Counted from the first letter of the stretch, positions 1 through 5,864 are shown. The stretch is DNA of 6,248 nucleotides from Candidatus Falkowiibacteriota bacterium (GCA_903839955.1 CAIMEI010000136.1:1-6248), one strand, 5' to 3'. Numbers and translations are program-made. Notes: generated from the letters alone by a model not told the origin.

Positions 1-1389
1 ATCATAGCCGCTTGGGAGCTGGTCATACATGGCGTAATCAATTTTTCCGTCGGTGTCGGTGGTAAGCTGCAGGTGTCCGGCGGCGCGATCGTATTTCAAC
101 TTGAATAATTCACTGTCGCTTTCAAAATTAACTGAGGTTAATTTGGGCGCGACTGCAAAACTTTGACCATTGGTTTGGGCGTCAAAAATCTGCCAATAAG
201 ATTCATCTTCACTCCCTAAACGCCAAAGGGCCACGCCGGCGGTACCGGCGTTTTTGGCGGACAAATATTCGTTCCAGGCGGTGGTGCCATTTAAAAACCA
301 GACTTGATGTTTTTGATTGGCGTTGTCCTGATAGCTGAAATACATGTTAAATCCGGAGTCATGATTCATTTCTGGCTGAGCGCCGACATCAGCGGCGAGC
401 GTCATCGCTTCGCTGAATTTTAGGGAATTGGCCGGCGTGCTGCTGCCGATGGTCCAATCGTAGCCATAGGCGCCCAGGGCGACGATTAATTTATTTTTGG
501 GGATCGCTCCAACCCCTTGGCTTACAACGTCATCAAACCAATCGGCGCTGGCAATTGGTCCCGGGGCACTGTGCGGGTAGTGCTCATCGTAAGCCATTAG
601 AACCACGTAATCCGCGGTTTGGCCGATGTATTCTAGGTCATAGGCCGGGTCGTTGGCGGTGACATCAACGGTGACCATTTTATTGTTTTTGTGCAGAGTT
701 TCGGTGAGGTTTTTGAGGAAATCCAAATAGACATCCTTATCCTCGGGCTGCAGGTTTTCTAAGTCGATATTAATTCCGGCTGCTCCGGATTTGACGACTA
801 AGTCGGAAAGGACATTGACTAGGCAGCCGCTGGTTTCCGAATTGTGGAGCATCTGGCGAGTTTCTGGGCCGTACCATTTGCCTAAATAGCCGTTGGTGAG
901 GCGCGGGACAATCGCCGCCTTGCCGGCGTCGGTCATCGCTTTGGTGATTTCCGGGTCGGCTTTTTCCAGGACTGAGCATTGGGAGCTATTCAAAAAATAC
1001 CAGTCGGGAAAAACAATATCCGTGCTGCTGGCATGGCGCTTGTATGATTCTAAACTGTCCGGATCATCTTGCACCAAAAAGGCGCTAGAGAGAAAATGAT
1101 TTTCTCCTAGGTTCTGATTTTGGTTGGCGCTGATTGGCGTGGTGGTTTGCGGTAGCAGCGGTTTCTTGGCAGCTCGCGGCTTCGCCTTTTTATCCTGGCT
1201 AATAATATTAGCTTTGATATTTAAAGCCTTGGCGATATTATTCTGCCGTTCGCGCACGCTCGGCAGGGGCGGATTAACCAGGAAACTGGTGACCATGCCG
1301 CCCAAAAGGATGGCCGCCAGAATGGCGATGCCGATGAAAATCAGGCGCGCCCGTTTCCAGCGCTTTTTCGAAAAATCTTCAAAAATCAT
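1..1389 (-). CDS. GH18-family glycoside hydrolase domain protein, membrane-anchored, N-terminal part (3' end beyond window)
   Basis: I translated this 463-codon open frame from ATG at 1389; it stays open to the window edge. Residues 1-15 are basic (SKKRWKRAR), about 16-38 form one membrane segment, and 40-95 are a Lys/Pro/Gln-rich linker, so the enzyme domain should face outward. The GH18 domain spans about 98-405. Its signature is AGINIDLENL at 204-213, a variant of DGxDxDxE that keeps Asp209 and the catalytic acid Glu211 but has Ala and Asn at the two earlier Asp positions. MAYDEHY (265-271), GAYGYDW (306-312) and ALWRLGSEDE (387-396) are further typical GH18 strand-end motifs. Residues 415-463 resemble the linker (G-K-I-D-Y..Y..LPSGYD) that precedes a NodB deacetylase domain in large GH18-NodB-GT2 proteins. 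The missing part is therefore probably a deacetylase and glycosyltransferase; that is inference. The substrate is likely a beta-1,4/1,6-linked GlcNAc polymer or peptidoglycan. A strong promoter lies 38 bp upstream; no Shine-Dalgarno is present. Confidence 0.9.
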   Translation of the reverse strand, partial: MIFEDFSKKRWKRARLIFIGIAILAAILLGGMVTSFLVNPPLPSVRERQNNIAKALNIKANIISQDKKAKPRAAKKPLLPQTTTPISANQNQNLGENHFLSSAFLVQDDPDSLESYKRHASSTDIVFPDWYFLNSSQCSVLEKADPEITKAMTDAGKAAIVPRLTNGYLGKWYGPETRQMLHNSETSGCLVNVLSDLVVKSGAAGINIDLENLQPEDKDVYLDFLKNLTETLHKNNKMVTVDVTANDPAYDLEYIGQTADYVVLMAYDEHYPHSAPGPIASADWFDDVVSQGVGAIPKNKLIVALGAYGYDWTIGSSTPANSLKFSEAMTLAADVGAQPEMNHDSGFNMYFSYQDNANQKHQVWFLNGTTAWNEYLSAKNAGTAGVALWRLGSEDESYWQIFDAQTNGQSFAVAPKLTSVNFESDSELFKLKYDRAAGHLQLTTDTDGKIDYAMYDQLPSGYD

Positions 1390-1426
1390 AGATTAATTGG
1401 TTGATTGATAAAACATATTCCTAGTT

Positions 1427-1455
1427 ATTCTATAAGCATTTTCGTTTTTTGTCAA
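1427..1455 (-). promoter_or_regulatory. sigma70-type promoter for the GH18 gene
   Basis: On the minus strand, TTGACA (1455-1450, perfect -35) is followed by a 17-bp spacer and TAGAAT (1432-1427, 5 of 6 to TATAAT). Predicted transcription start is near 1420, giving a leader of about 30 nt before ATG 1389. It sits just downstream of the hemerythrin terminator, so the GH18 gene is its own transcription unit. Confidence 0.75.
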
Positions 1456-1484
1456 ATATTTGGCTAATTTAAGCGAAAATAACC

Positions 1485-1516
1485 AAAAAAGCTGCCAAAA
1501 AAATCGGCAGCTTTTT
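1485..1516 (-). terminator. Rho-independent terminator after the hemerythrin gene
   Basis: Stem GCTGCC (1491-1496) pairs with GGCAGC (1506-1511) across a 9-nt loop. The stem is flanked by A6 on the left (1485-1490) and T5 on the right (1512-1516). Read on the minus strand, the hairpin ends in TTTTTT and lies 22 bases past the TAA of the hemerythrin frame at 1538. The symmetry would also let it stop plus-strand transcripts, but no plus-strand gene ends here. Confidence 0.85.
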
Positions 1517-1537
1517 GAGATTTAATAAGAGGAGGAA

Positions 1538-1882
1538 TTAAAGTCCCTTGGTTTTTAAAAACGGCACGTAAGCGCGGTCGGTGTTATTTATGTGCCAGGT
1601 CCACCAATTCTGGAGAAATTCAGAAATTTCAAAGAAGATTTTGGGGTCTTTATCGGCGTCGTAGCGAGTGCGCCATTCGTCAATTTTTTGCCGGTATTGG
1701 TCATGAATTTTGAGATGCTCGTCCGCTTTTTCGTAGCCATACAGGTCAAAATACTTTTTCTCAGTTTGAAAATGATAAATCGCGTAATCACTCAGCTCTT
1801 TGATAACGGAATCAATTTCCGCTTCGTTGTGATGCTGGTGACTCTCAAAAAGATCGTTCAGGTGGTTGATGATGCCGAGCAT
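1538..1882 (-). CDS. bacteriohemerythrin, C-terminal 114 codons of a frameshifted gene
   Basis: Hemerythrins are four-helix bundles that bind O2 at a non-heme di-iron site, used for oxygen sensing, storage or delivery, usually in the cytoplasm. In this frame (ATG at 1882), six of the seven expected iron ligands are visible: His37 and Glu41 (YHFQTE), His56 and His60 (EHLKIH), and His97 and Asp102 (WHINNTD). The seventh, the His of IDEQH, is encoded just upstream in another frame. The start MLGIINHLNDLF matches the middle of helix A of the family rather than a natural N-terminus. This ATG is therefore an accident of the frameshift, and the intact product would be about 135-137 aa, the normal family length. 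It is followed by a terminator at 1485-1516. Product of this piece alone would lack one iron ligand and most of helix A. Confidence 0.88.
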   Translation of the reverse strand: MLGIINHLNDLFESHQHHNEAEIDSVIKELSDYAIYHFQTEKKYFDLYGYEKADEHLKIHDQYRQKIDEWRTRYDADKDPKIFFEISEFLQNWWTWHINNTDRAYVPFLKTKGL

Positions 1883-1950
1883 TTTTTATGCTGTTCATCA
1901 ATTTCGCTGATGCCAAGAGCAAATTCCTCTTGCCAGGGAATCAAAGCTAT
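1883..1950 (-). pseudogene. out-of-frame N-terminal segment of the bacteriohemerythrin gene
   Basis: Read from 1950 on the minus strand, the codons give IALIPWQEEFALGISEIDEQ and then HKK. This is the family's conserved N-terminus (W..E..LGI.EID.QH), including the first iron-ligand His. In this frame the reading continues as CSASSTT and stops at TGA 1860-1858. Inserting one A into the A6 run at 1887-1882 joins it exactly to the 114-codon frame as ...EIDEQHKK-MLGIINHL. No ATG is available: the codon where the family usually has Met is ATA (1950-1948), and the nearest legal bacterial start is TTG at 1944-1942. An in-frame TAA lies a few codons further upstream. The cause may be a real mutation, recoding on the A run, or an assembly indel; the sequence alone cannot decide. 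Confidence 0.85.
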
Positions 1951-1983
1951 AGATTTGGGACGTTAATTAATTAATTGACTTTT

Positions 1984-2012
1984 ATTATAGCATTTCCTGG
2001 TTTTTTGGGCAA
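1984..2012 (-). promoter_or_regulatory. extended -10 promoter for the hemerythrin gene
   Basis: On the minus strand, TTGCCC (2012-2007, 4 of 6 to TTGACA), a 17-bp spacer and a perfect TATAAT (1989-1984) preceded by TGC form an extended -10 element. Predicted start is near 1977, about 33 nt before the TTG at 1944. The initially transcribed region contains a TTAATTAATTAATTAA-type repeat (about 1963-1976). An intact strong promoter suggests the frameshifted gene is still transcribed. Confidence 0.75.
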
Positions 2013-2027
2013 AAAATCGAATATTGT

Positions 2028-2056
2028 TTGTCCTGGCCGGCAAAAAGGGTTAAAAT
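2028..2056 (+). promoter_or_regulatory. sigma70-type promoter for the GH3-family gene
   Basis: TTGTCC (2028-2033, 4 of 6), a 17-bp spacer and TAAAAT (2051-2056, 5 of 6). Predicted transcription start is about 2063. That is downstream of the ATG at 2059, so this promoter favours the next in-frame ATG at 2077 as the true start, with a leader of only about 14 nt. It is divergent from, and does not overlap, the hemerythrin promoter; 15 bp separate the two -35 elements. Confidence 0.65.
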
Positions 2057-2076
2057 ATATGGGCACTCTCAATATT

Positions 2077-3606
2077 ATGCCATTCATTAATTCTCTCGTC
2101 TCGCTGGCCCTTAAGTCGCGCCTCGAGGAAATCAACCGTTTCAAAAAAGATTCGCAAGCGGCCAGCCGCCGGACTTTTTTTGATTTACTGCGCGCGGCCG
2201 TGGCGACCGATTGGGGCCAAAAATATGGCTATAGTAATATTGTCGTGGAGGAAGATTTTGGTAAGGCTTATCAATTATTTAAAGACCAAGTGCCACTTTC
2301 GGGTTACGAAGATTTGCATCCCTGGATTGAAAAAATTATTCAAGGGAATAAAAGTGTTCTGTGGCCAGGCGAAACCAAGTGGTTCGCCAAGTCATCGGGG
2401 ACAACCGGCGATAAGAGCAAATTCATTCCCGTGACCACTGACTCTCTGGATGGCTCGCACTATCAGTCCGGCAAAGATCTTTTGGCGCTCTATTTGGATC
2501 GCCGGCCGAAATCCAATATCTGCGTCGGCAAAACTTTGAGCGTCGGCGGCACCTATCGCCCCGACAACACCAAAAATAATATTCTCTGCGGCGACTTGTC
2601 GGCCATCTTGATGGATAATTTGCCTTTCTGGGCGCGTTTTTTGCGCGTGCCAGAAATTTCAGTGGCGCTTCTGGATGAATGGGAGGAAAAGATTGAGCGC
2701 ATTTCCCAGGAAACCATTAAGGAAAATGTGGTTGCTTTGGCGGGCGTGCCCTCTTGGACGCTAATTATTTTGCGCCGGATTTTAGAAATCACGGGCAAGA
2801 AAAATATTTTGGAAGTCTGGCCCGATTTGGAACTATTCATTCACGGTGGCGTGAGCTTTACGCCTTATCGAGAACAATTCCGCGAATTAATCCCCAGTGA
2901 AAAAATGAATTACCTGGAAGTCTATAATGCTTCCGAAGGATTTTTCGCGATGACCGATAGCGACGGCTGTGATGACCTGCTGCTATTTTTGGACTACGGA
3001 ATTTTCTATGAATTTATTCCTTTGGAAGAATTGGCTAAAGAAAAGCCGCACGCTTTTTCGGCGGAAGAAGTGGAGCTTGGGAAAAACTATGCGCTGGCGA
3101 TTTCCACTAACGGCGGCCTGTGGCGTTATCTGATCGGCGACACAGTGGAAATCACTTCGCTTAACCCGCTGAAAATAAAAATTTCTGGCCGGACCAAGCA
3201 TTTCATCAATGTTTTCGGCGAAGAGCTGATGGTGGGAAATGCTGACCAGGCGATTCGGGAAGCTTGTCAGAAAAGCGAAGCCAGTGTGCGTGAATATACG
3301 GCCGCGCCGATTTATTTTACTGATCAAGAAAGCGGGGGGCACGAATGGCTGATCGAATTTTCTAAGGAGCCGCAGGATTTGGCGGCCTTCACGAAATATT
3401 TGGACGACGCTTTGAAAAATGCCAATTCCGATTATGAGGCCAAGCGCTATCAAAATATGATTTTGCGTGAACCGCTGGTCCACGTGGCGAGAAAAGATTT
3501 GTTTTACGATTGGTTGAAACAGAAAGGGAAGCTCGGCGGCCAAAATAAAGTGCCGCGCCTCTTTAACCGGCGGGACTACTTGGATGAATTACTCGAGTTT
3601 GAATAA
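2077..3606 (+). CDS. GH3-family acyl-adenylating enzyme (auxin-responsive GH3-like amido synthetase family)
   Basis: This 509-aa protein belongs to the GH3 branch of the ANL adenylating superfamily, known in plants for joining acyl acids such as jasmonate or auxin to amino acids through an acyl-AMP. The substrate in bacteria is generally unknown. Numbered from ATG 2077, the nucleotide-binding loop SSGTTGDKSK is at 106-115, the second adenylate motif YNASEG at 283-288, and WRYLIGDTVE at 349-358. GRTKHFINVFGEEL follows at 371-384, at the hinge to the C-terminal domain. The C-terminus carries the conserved bacterial GH3 ending (NSDYEAKR near 450, then GKLGGQNKVPRL). Length and motifs indicate a complete, probably active cytoplasmic enzyme. 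The frame is open back to TTG 1975 and also offers ATG 2059. I chose 2077 because MPFINSLV fits the family start and the promoter implies a transcript beginning near 2063. Close relatives I recall are from Bacteroidetes, so transfer is possible. Confidence 0.92.
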   Translation: MPFINSLVSLALKSRLEEINRFKKDSQAASRRTFFDLLRAAVATDWGQKYGYSNIVVEEDFGKAYQLFKDQVPLSGYEDLHPWIEKIIQGNKSVLWPGETKWFAKSSGTTGDKSKFIPVTTDSLDGSHYQSGKDLLALYLDRRPKSNICVGKTLSVGGTYRPDNTKNNILCGDLSAILMDNLPFWARFLRVPEISVALLDEWEEKIERISQETIKENVVALAGVPSWTLIILRRILEITGKKNILEVWPDLELFIHGGVSFTPYREQFRELIPSEKMNYLEVYNASEGFFAMTDSDGCDDLLLFLDYGIFYEFIPLEELAKEKPHAFSAEEVELGKNYALAISTNGGLWRYLIGDTVEITSLNPLKIKISGRTKHFINVFGEELMVGNADQAIREACQKSEASVREYTAAPIYFTDQESGGHEWLIEFSKEPQDLAAFTKYLDDALKNANSDYEAKRYQNMILREPLVHVARKDLFYDWLKQKGKLGGQNKVPRLFNRRDYLDELLEFE

Positions 3607-3618
3607 AAAAAGCTGGTC

Positions 3619-3725
3619 TTGATTTTAATATTTTTATCGCTACGGGTTTTTGTTTGTGGTAAAAATTAGATATTCATAATTTTTACTTACAACAAAAACA
3701 GTAGCTCCAAAAATATTAAAATCAA
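3619..3725. repeat. large imperfect palindrome (about 50-nt arms, 8-nt loop)
   Basis: Left arm 3619-3668 is the inverse complement of right arm 3677-3725 at about 41 of 49 positions with one bulged base. The outer 17 bases (3619-3635 against 3709-3725) match perfectly. Further matched blocks are GCTAC (3639-3643 / 3702-3706), a GTTTTTGTT block and an inner TAAAAATTA block, leaving the loop GATATTCA. It fills nearly all of the gap between the GH3 and C39 genes. It could fold as a long RNA hairpin or be a small non-autonomous (MITE-like) element; no clear target-site duplication flanks it. It lacks a T-run after the stem, so it is not a standard intrinsic terminator. Each outer arm contains an outward-facing TAAAAT. 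Confidence 0.85.
3717..3722 (+). promoter_or_regulatory. possible -10 element for the C39 peptidase gene, inside the palindrome
   Basis: TAAAAT (5 of 6 to TATAAT) lies within the right palindrome arm, 22 bases before ATG 3745. No acceptable -35 hexamer is visible 16-18 bp upstream, so this is weak. If the palindrome does not stop transcription, the gene could instead be read through from the GH3 gene. Confidence 0.3.
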
Positions 3726-3744
3726 TCCCTTCTTGAAGAAAAAA

Positions 3745-4365
3745 ATGATACCAAGTAAAAATTTTTTACTATTCGCTCTGGCAATCCTGCCAATTCCGTT
3801 CACGTCCCAGGCGCCCTTGGCCAAGTGGTCGGACGTTCGCCAGGAAGATGGCTGCGAAGAAGCGAGTGCCGTGATGGCGATGGCTTGGACAAATGGTGAA
3901 AAGGCAATCAGTAAAATCACGGCGGAAAAAGAAATTGTGGCGATTTCTGATTTTGAGCTGAAAAAATATGGTCAGTTTCATGACGTTGCCCTAAAAGATT
4001 TGCGCCAGTGGGTGTTTTTGGATTACTTTAAATACAACGCCAAAAAAGTGCGGGTGGTGGAAAATATTAAATTAGCGGACATCAAAAAAGAATTGAGCGC
4101 TGGCCACTTGGTGCTGGTCCCGACTAACGGCCAAGCTCTGAAAAATCCCTATTACAAATCCCCCGGCCCAGAAAGGCACATGCTAGTCATCAAGGGTTAC
4201 GACGCGGCCAAAAAAGAATTCATCGTGAATGATTCCGGCACCAAAAGAGGAGAGAGCTACCGCTACGGTGAAAATATTTTATTTTCCGCCATCCGCGCTT
4301 ATCCGACTGGCGACCACTTACCGATCGTGGGAACGAAAAAGGTGATGCTGGCGGTGGAGAGATAG
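3745..4365 (+). CDS. C39-like (papain-fold) cysteine peptidase family protein
   Basis: A 206-aa protein from ATG 3745; TTG at 3733 would add MKKK and give 210 aa. The fold is inferred from QEDGCEEAS, with the oxyanion Gln33 and nucleophile Cys37. It is also inferred from ERHMLVIKGYD with His145 and FIVNDSGTKRGESY with Asn162/Asp163 as the third catalytic position. This order (Q..C, then H, then N/D) is that of the C39_2/papain-like family, and I recall similar proteins as common in Patescibacteria. Known C39 members cut double-Gly leader peptides in exporters; stand-alone C39_2 proteins mostly lack assigned substrates. A short hydrophobic stretch (about residues 7-16, FLLFALAILP) suggests export or anchoring. 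It runs straight into IPFTSQAP, which looks like part of the conserved domain, so normal signal cleavage is doubtful. The ATG was preferred because it gives a leader; TTG would supply a more basic n-region and remains possible. Confidence 0.82.
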   Translation: MIPSKNFLLFALAILPIPFTSQAPLAKWSDVRQEDGCEEASAVMAMAWTNGEKAISKITAEKEIVAISDFELKKYGQFHDVALKDLRQWVFLDYFKYNAKKVRVVENIKLADIKKELSAGHLVLVPTNGQALKNPYYKSPGPERHMLVIKGYDAAKKEFIVNDSGTKRGESYRYGENILFSAIRAYPTGDHLPIVGTKKVMLAVER

Positions 4366-4370
4366 ATTCT

Positions 4371-4399
4371 TTGAATTTTTTGGGAATTTTTGATAAAAT
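4371..4399 (+). promoter_or_regulatory. extended -10 promoter for the 269-aa gene
   Basis: TTGAAT (4371-4376, 4 of 6), a 17-bp spacer and TAAAAT (4394-4399) preceded by TGA form an extended -10 promoter that begins 6 bases after the C39 stop codon. Predicted start is near 4406, giving a leader of about 45 nt. Confidence 0.7.
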
Positions 4400-4406
4400 A
4401 TTGAAT

Positions 4407-4431
4407 ATTAACGGCGAAAGCCGCGGCTAAT
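4407..4431 (+). promoter_or_regulatory. 5' leader hairpin with GAAA tetraloop
   Basis: CGGC-GAAA-GCCG (4412-4423) is a 4-bp stem closed by a GNRA-class tetraloop. It overlaps a perfect 10-bp palindrome AGCCGCGGCT (4419-4428), and ATTA/TAAT (4407-4410 / 4428-4431) can pair outside it. It would lie at the very 5' end of the predicted transcript, about 20 nt ahead of ATG 4451. It matches no riboswitch class that I recognise and might simply protect the 5' end of the mRNA. Confidence 0.4.
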
Positions 4432-4450
4432 AAAATTAAGATTTAAATTT

Positions 4451-5260
4451 ATGAGCATCGAAGAAACATTGGAGGTGCCGGCGCTAGAAAAAAATGCCGA
4501 AACACAAAAAGAGCTCCCCGCGGAACTTCAGGACTTTTACGAAAAAATGCCGCAGAGCGAGGAGAGCAAAAAGCGCAACGAGGAACTCTTTGGTTTTTTG
4601 CAAGAAAAAGATCCGGCTGCCCTGGAAATGATTTTGGAATCCACCAAAGATGCTCGCGAGGTTTTGGATTTTTTGCAGGATCGCGCCTTGGATACTTTAG
4701 GAAATTTGCGGGTAGATCTGAAATTTGTGAAAGAAAATTGGCACACTTGGGGTTTTTACGCCACCGAGGCGGGCCTAGAGAAAGCTAAGCAGGAAGCCAC
4801 TCCGGAAGTTTTAACAAACAAAGATGGGGCGACTTTCAACGTGATGCCCGAGAAATATAGCAGCATCAATAGCTGGAAGGACTTAAATGATTACCTTTTA
4901 CGAAGTAATCGTTTCGAGGGTTTGAGCGAACAGCAAATTGACGAAATTCTTGAGGCCGAACAGGATTTGCGCAGCGCTCATTCCATTAGAAATGAAGTTG
5001 ACTTTCAGCTGACTAACGCGGCCCTCAATCGCGAGGTGGACAGGCAGTCAAGCGAGTATGAAGAAAGCTTAGGCAAAAAGCCGTCTGCCTCATTTATTCA
5101 CGAGATGTCTTACAAAAAAGAGCTCCTCAACGCTCGCCTTTATGGTAAAATGCAAAAACTGCGCTTTGCGCCGAAGTTTGCTGGCGACCAGGTGGATACT
5201 TTTGTGAATAATTTGTCAGAAGATTTTAAAGCACTGTTTAAGAAAGAGAAGGGGGAATAG
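4451..5260 (+). CDS. hypothetical acidic, helix-rich protein (269 aa)
   Basis: I do not recognise this family. The protein is highly charged, strongly Glu/Lys rich, has no cysteine, and shows no signal peptide or membrane segment, so it is expected in the cytoplasm. Residues 1-45 look disordered and acidic. Residues 45-115 (LFGFLQEKDPAALEMILEST, then DAREVLDFLQDRALDTLG) and 155-235 look like amphipathic helices with possible coiled-coil stretches. A less helical part at 118-145 (TNKDGATFNVMPEKYSSINS) separates them. The Lys-rich tail ends in KKEKGE. The ATG at 4451 is the first start after a good extended -10 promoter; the frame has normal codon use and ends in TAG just before a shared terminator. 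It is probably monocistronic and convergent with the gene pair on its right. Function unknown. Confidence 0.8.
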   Translation: MSIEETLEVPALEKNAETQKELPAELQDFYEKMPQSEESKKRNEELFGFLQEKDPAALEMILESTKDAREVLDFLQDRALDTLGNLRVDLKFVKENWHTWGFYATEAGLEKAKQEATPEVLTNKDGATFNVMPEKYSSINSWKDLNDYLLRSNRFEGLSEQQIDEILEAEQDLRSAHSIRNEVDFQLTNAALNREVDRQSSEYEESLGKKPSASFIHEMSYKKELLNARLYGKMQKLRFAPKFAGDQVDTFVNNLSEDFKALFKKEKGE

Positions 5261-5284
5261 GTTGTTACAAAAATTTAGGAAATA

Positions 5285-5318
5285 AAAAACACTCTCGGAT
5301 TCCGTCGAGAGTGTTTTT
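5285..5318. terminator. bidirectional Rho-independent terminator between convergent genes
   Basis: A perfect 13-bp stem, AAAAACACTCTCG (5285-5297) with CGAGAGTGTTTTT (5306-5318), encloses an 8-nt loop. A and T runs on the two sides give a U-tract in both directions. It serves the plus-strand 269-aa gene (stop 24 bases before) and the minus-strand 177-aa gene (stop 8 bases away). Confidence 0.93.
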
Positions 5319-5326
5319 AAATCTTA

Positions 5327-5860
5327 TTATTCAATGCAGCAATCAACTACTTTCTTCACCATTTCGCCGAGCTTGCCCGCAAAACCATGGGGCTTTTTGT
5401 CGGTGTTATTGACTGCTTCGTCATCGATTTTTTTAATTCCCTCCGTGTCTATCAACTTCATGTTCAAGCCCCAGAAGAGGGAATAGAGCTCGTAGGACTT
5501 TTTGAACATGTCGGCCGCCTCGTCTTCTTTGCCGCGGCCTTGGGCCTTCGTGCCGACTTCCATGAGGCGATAGGAAGCGGCGAGCAAGTGCTTGGAAATA
5601 CACCAGACTTCACCTTCGTAATCTTTAATGATCTTTTTCAGGAGTTCCTTGCGCATGGCGCGGACTTCATCCAGAAGGCGATAGTATTTTTTGTCGCCGG
5701 TTTTGGCGCCAGTGAAAAAGAAATGCTCTTCGATGCTCACCAGATTCATGATGGCGATGCTCAAATCTTGGTCGGAAGAAAGGTCCAGCTTGTGGTCCTT
5801 TTTCATCTCGTCCGCCTTTTCAATTAGCTCGTTGATTTTCTGCAGTTCTTGGTCGTTCAT
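5327..5860 (-). CDS. conserved hypothetical helical protein (177 aa), second gene of operon
   Basis: I cannot name a characterised family, though the core (LSSDQDLSIAIMNL and IEEHFFFTGAKTG, about 27-54, and GEVWCISKHLLAASYRLMEV, 83-102) looks strongly conserved. I recall similar hypothetical proteins in Parcubacteria genomes. It has no signal peptide or membrane segment and looks all-helical: about 2-25, 29-50, 57-80, 83-105 and 112-135. A Lys/Asp-rich linker and a short amphipathic C-terminal helix ending in VVDCCIE follow. Glu44, Glu45 and His46 on one helix with Glu84, Cys87 and His91 on another could form a metal site in a helical bundle, which is speculation. ATG at 5860 follows the upstream membrane gene's TAA by 4 bases, so the two are probably translationally coupled. 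No Shine-Dalgarno is present; transcription ends at the shared terminator. Confidence 0.85.
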   Translation of the reverse strand: MNDQELQKINELIEKADEMKKDHKLDLSSDQDLSIAIMNLVSIEEHFFFTGAKTGDKKYYRLLDEVRAMRKELLKKIIKDYEGEVWCISKHLLAASYRLMEVGTKAQGRGKEDEAADMFKKSYELYSLFWGLNMKLIDTEGIKKIDDEAVNNTDKKPHGFAGKLGEMVKKVVDCCIE

Positions 5861-5864
5861 AAAT

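Noticed and set aside
893..1396. Plus-strand open frames opposite the GH18 gene (893-1099 and 1124-1396)
   Set aside because: They are mirror frames of the GH18 coding sequence, which carries all recognisable motifs on the minus strand.
1592..1966. Plus-strand open frame of 124 codons over the hemerythrin region
   Set aside because: It is antisense to a clear hemerythrin with iron ligands on the minus strand and has no promoter or family resemblance.
1975..2076. Extended GH3 start at TTG 1975 or ATG 2059
   Set aside because: The extension overlaps both divergent promoters, reads as non-family sequence, and lies upstream of the predicted transcript start near 2063.
2983..3543. 186-codon minus-strand frame inside the GH3 gene
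   Set aside because: It is a shadow of the GH3 coding sequence with no independent motif or promoter.
3619..3725. The long palindrome as a standard intrinsic terminator
   Set aside because: The stem is far longer than usual, AT-rich and interrupted, and is followed by TCCCTTCTTG rather than a T-run.
3606..3740. Target-site duplication flanking the palindrome
   Set aside because: Bases next to the two arms (AGCTGGTC on the left, TCCCTTCT on the right) show no direct repeat.
5387..5827. 146-codon plus-strand frame opposite the 177-aa gene
   Set aside because: The minus-strand frame has operon context, a 4-base junction and a terminator; the plus frame is its antisense and begins past the terminator without a promoter.
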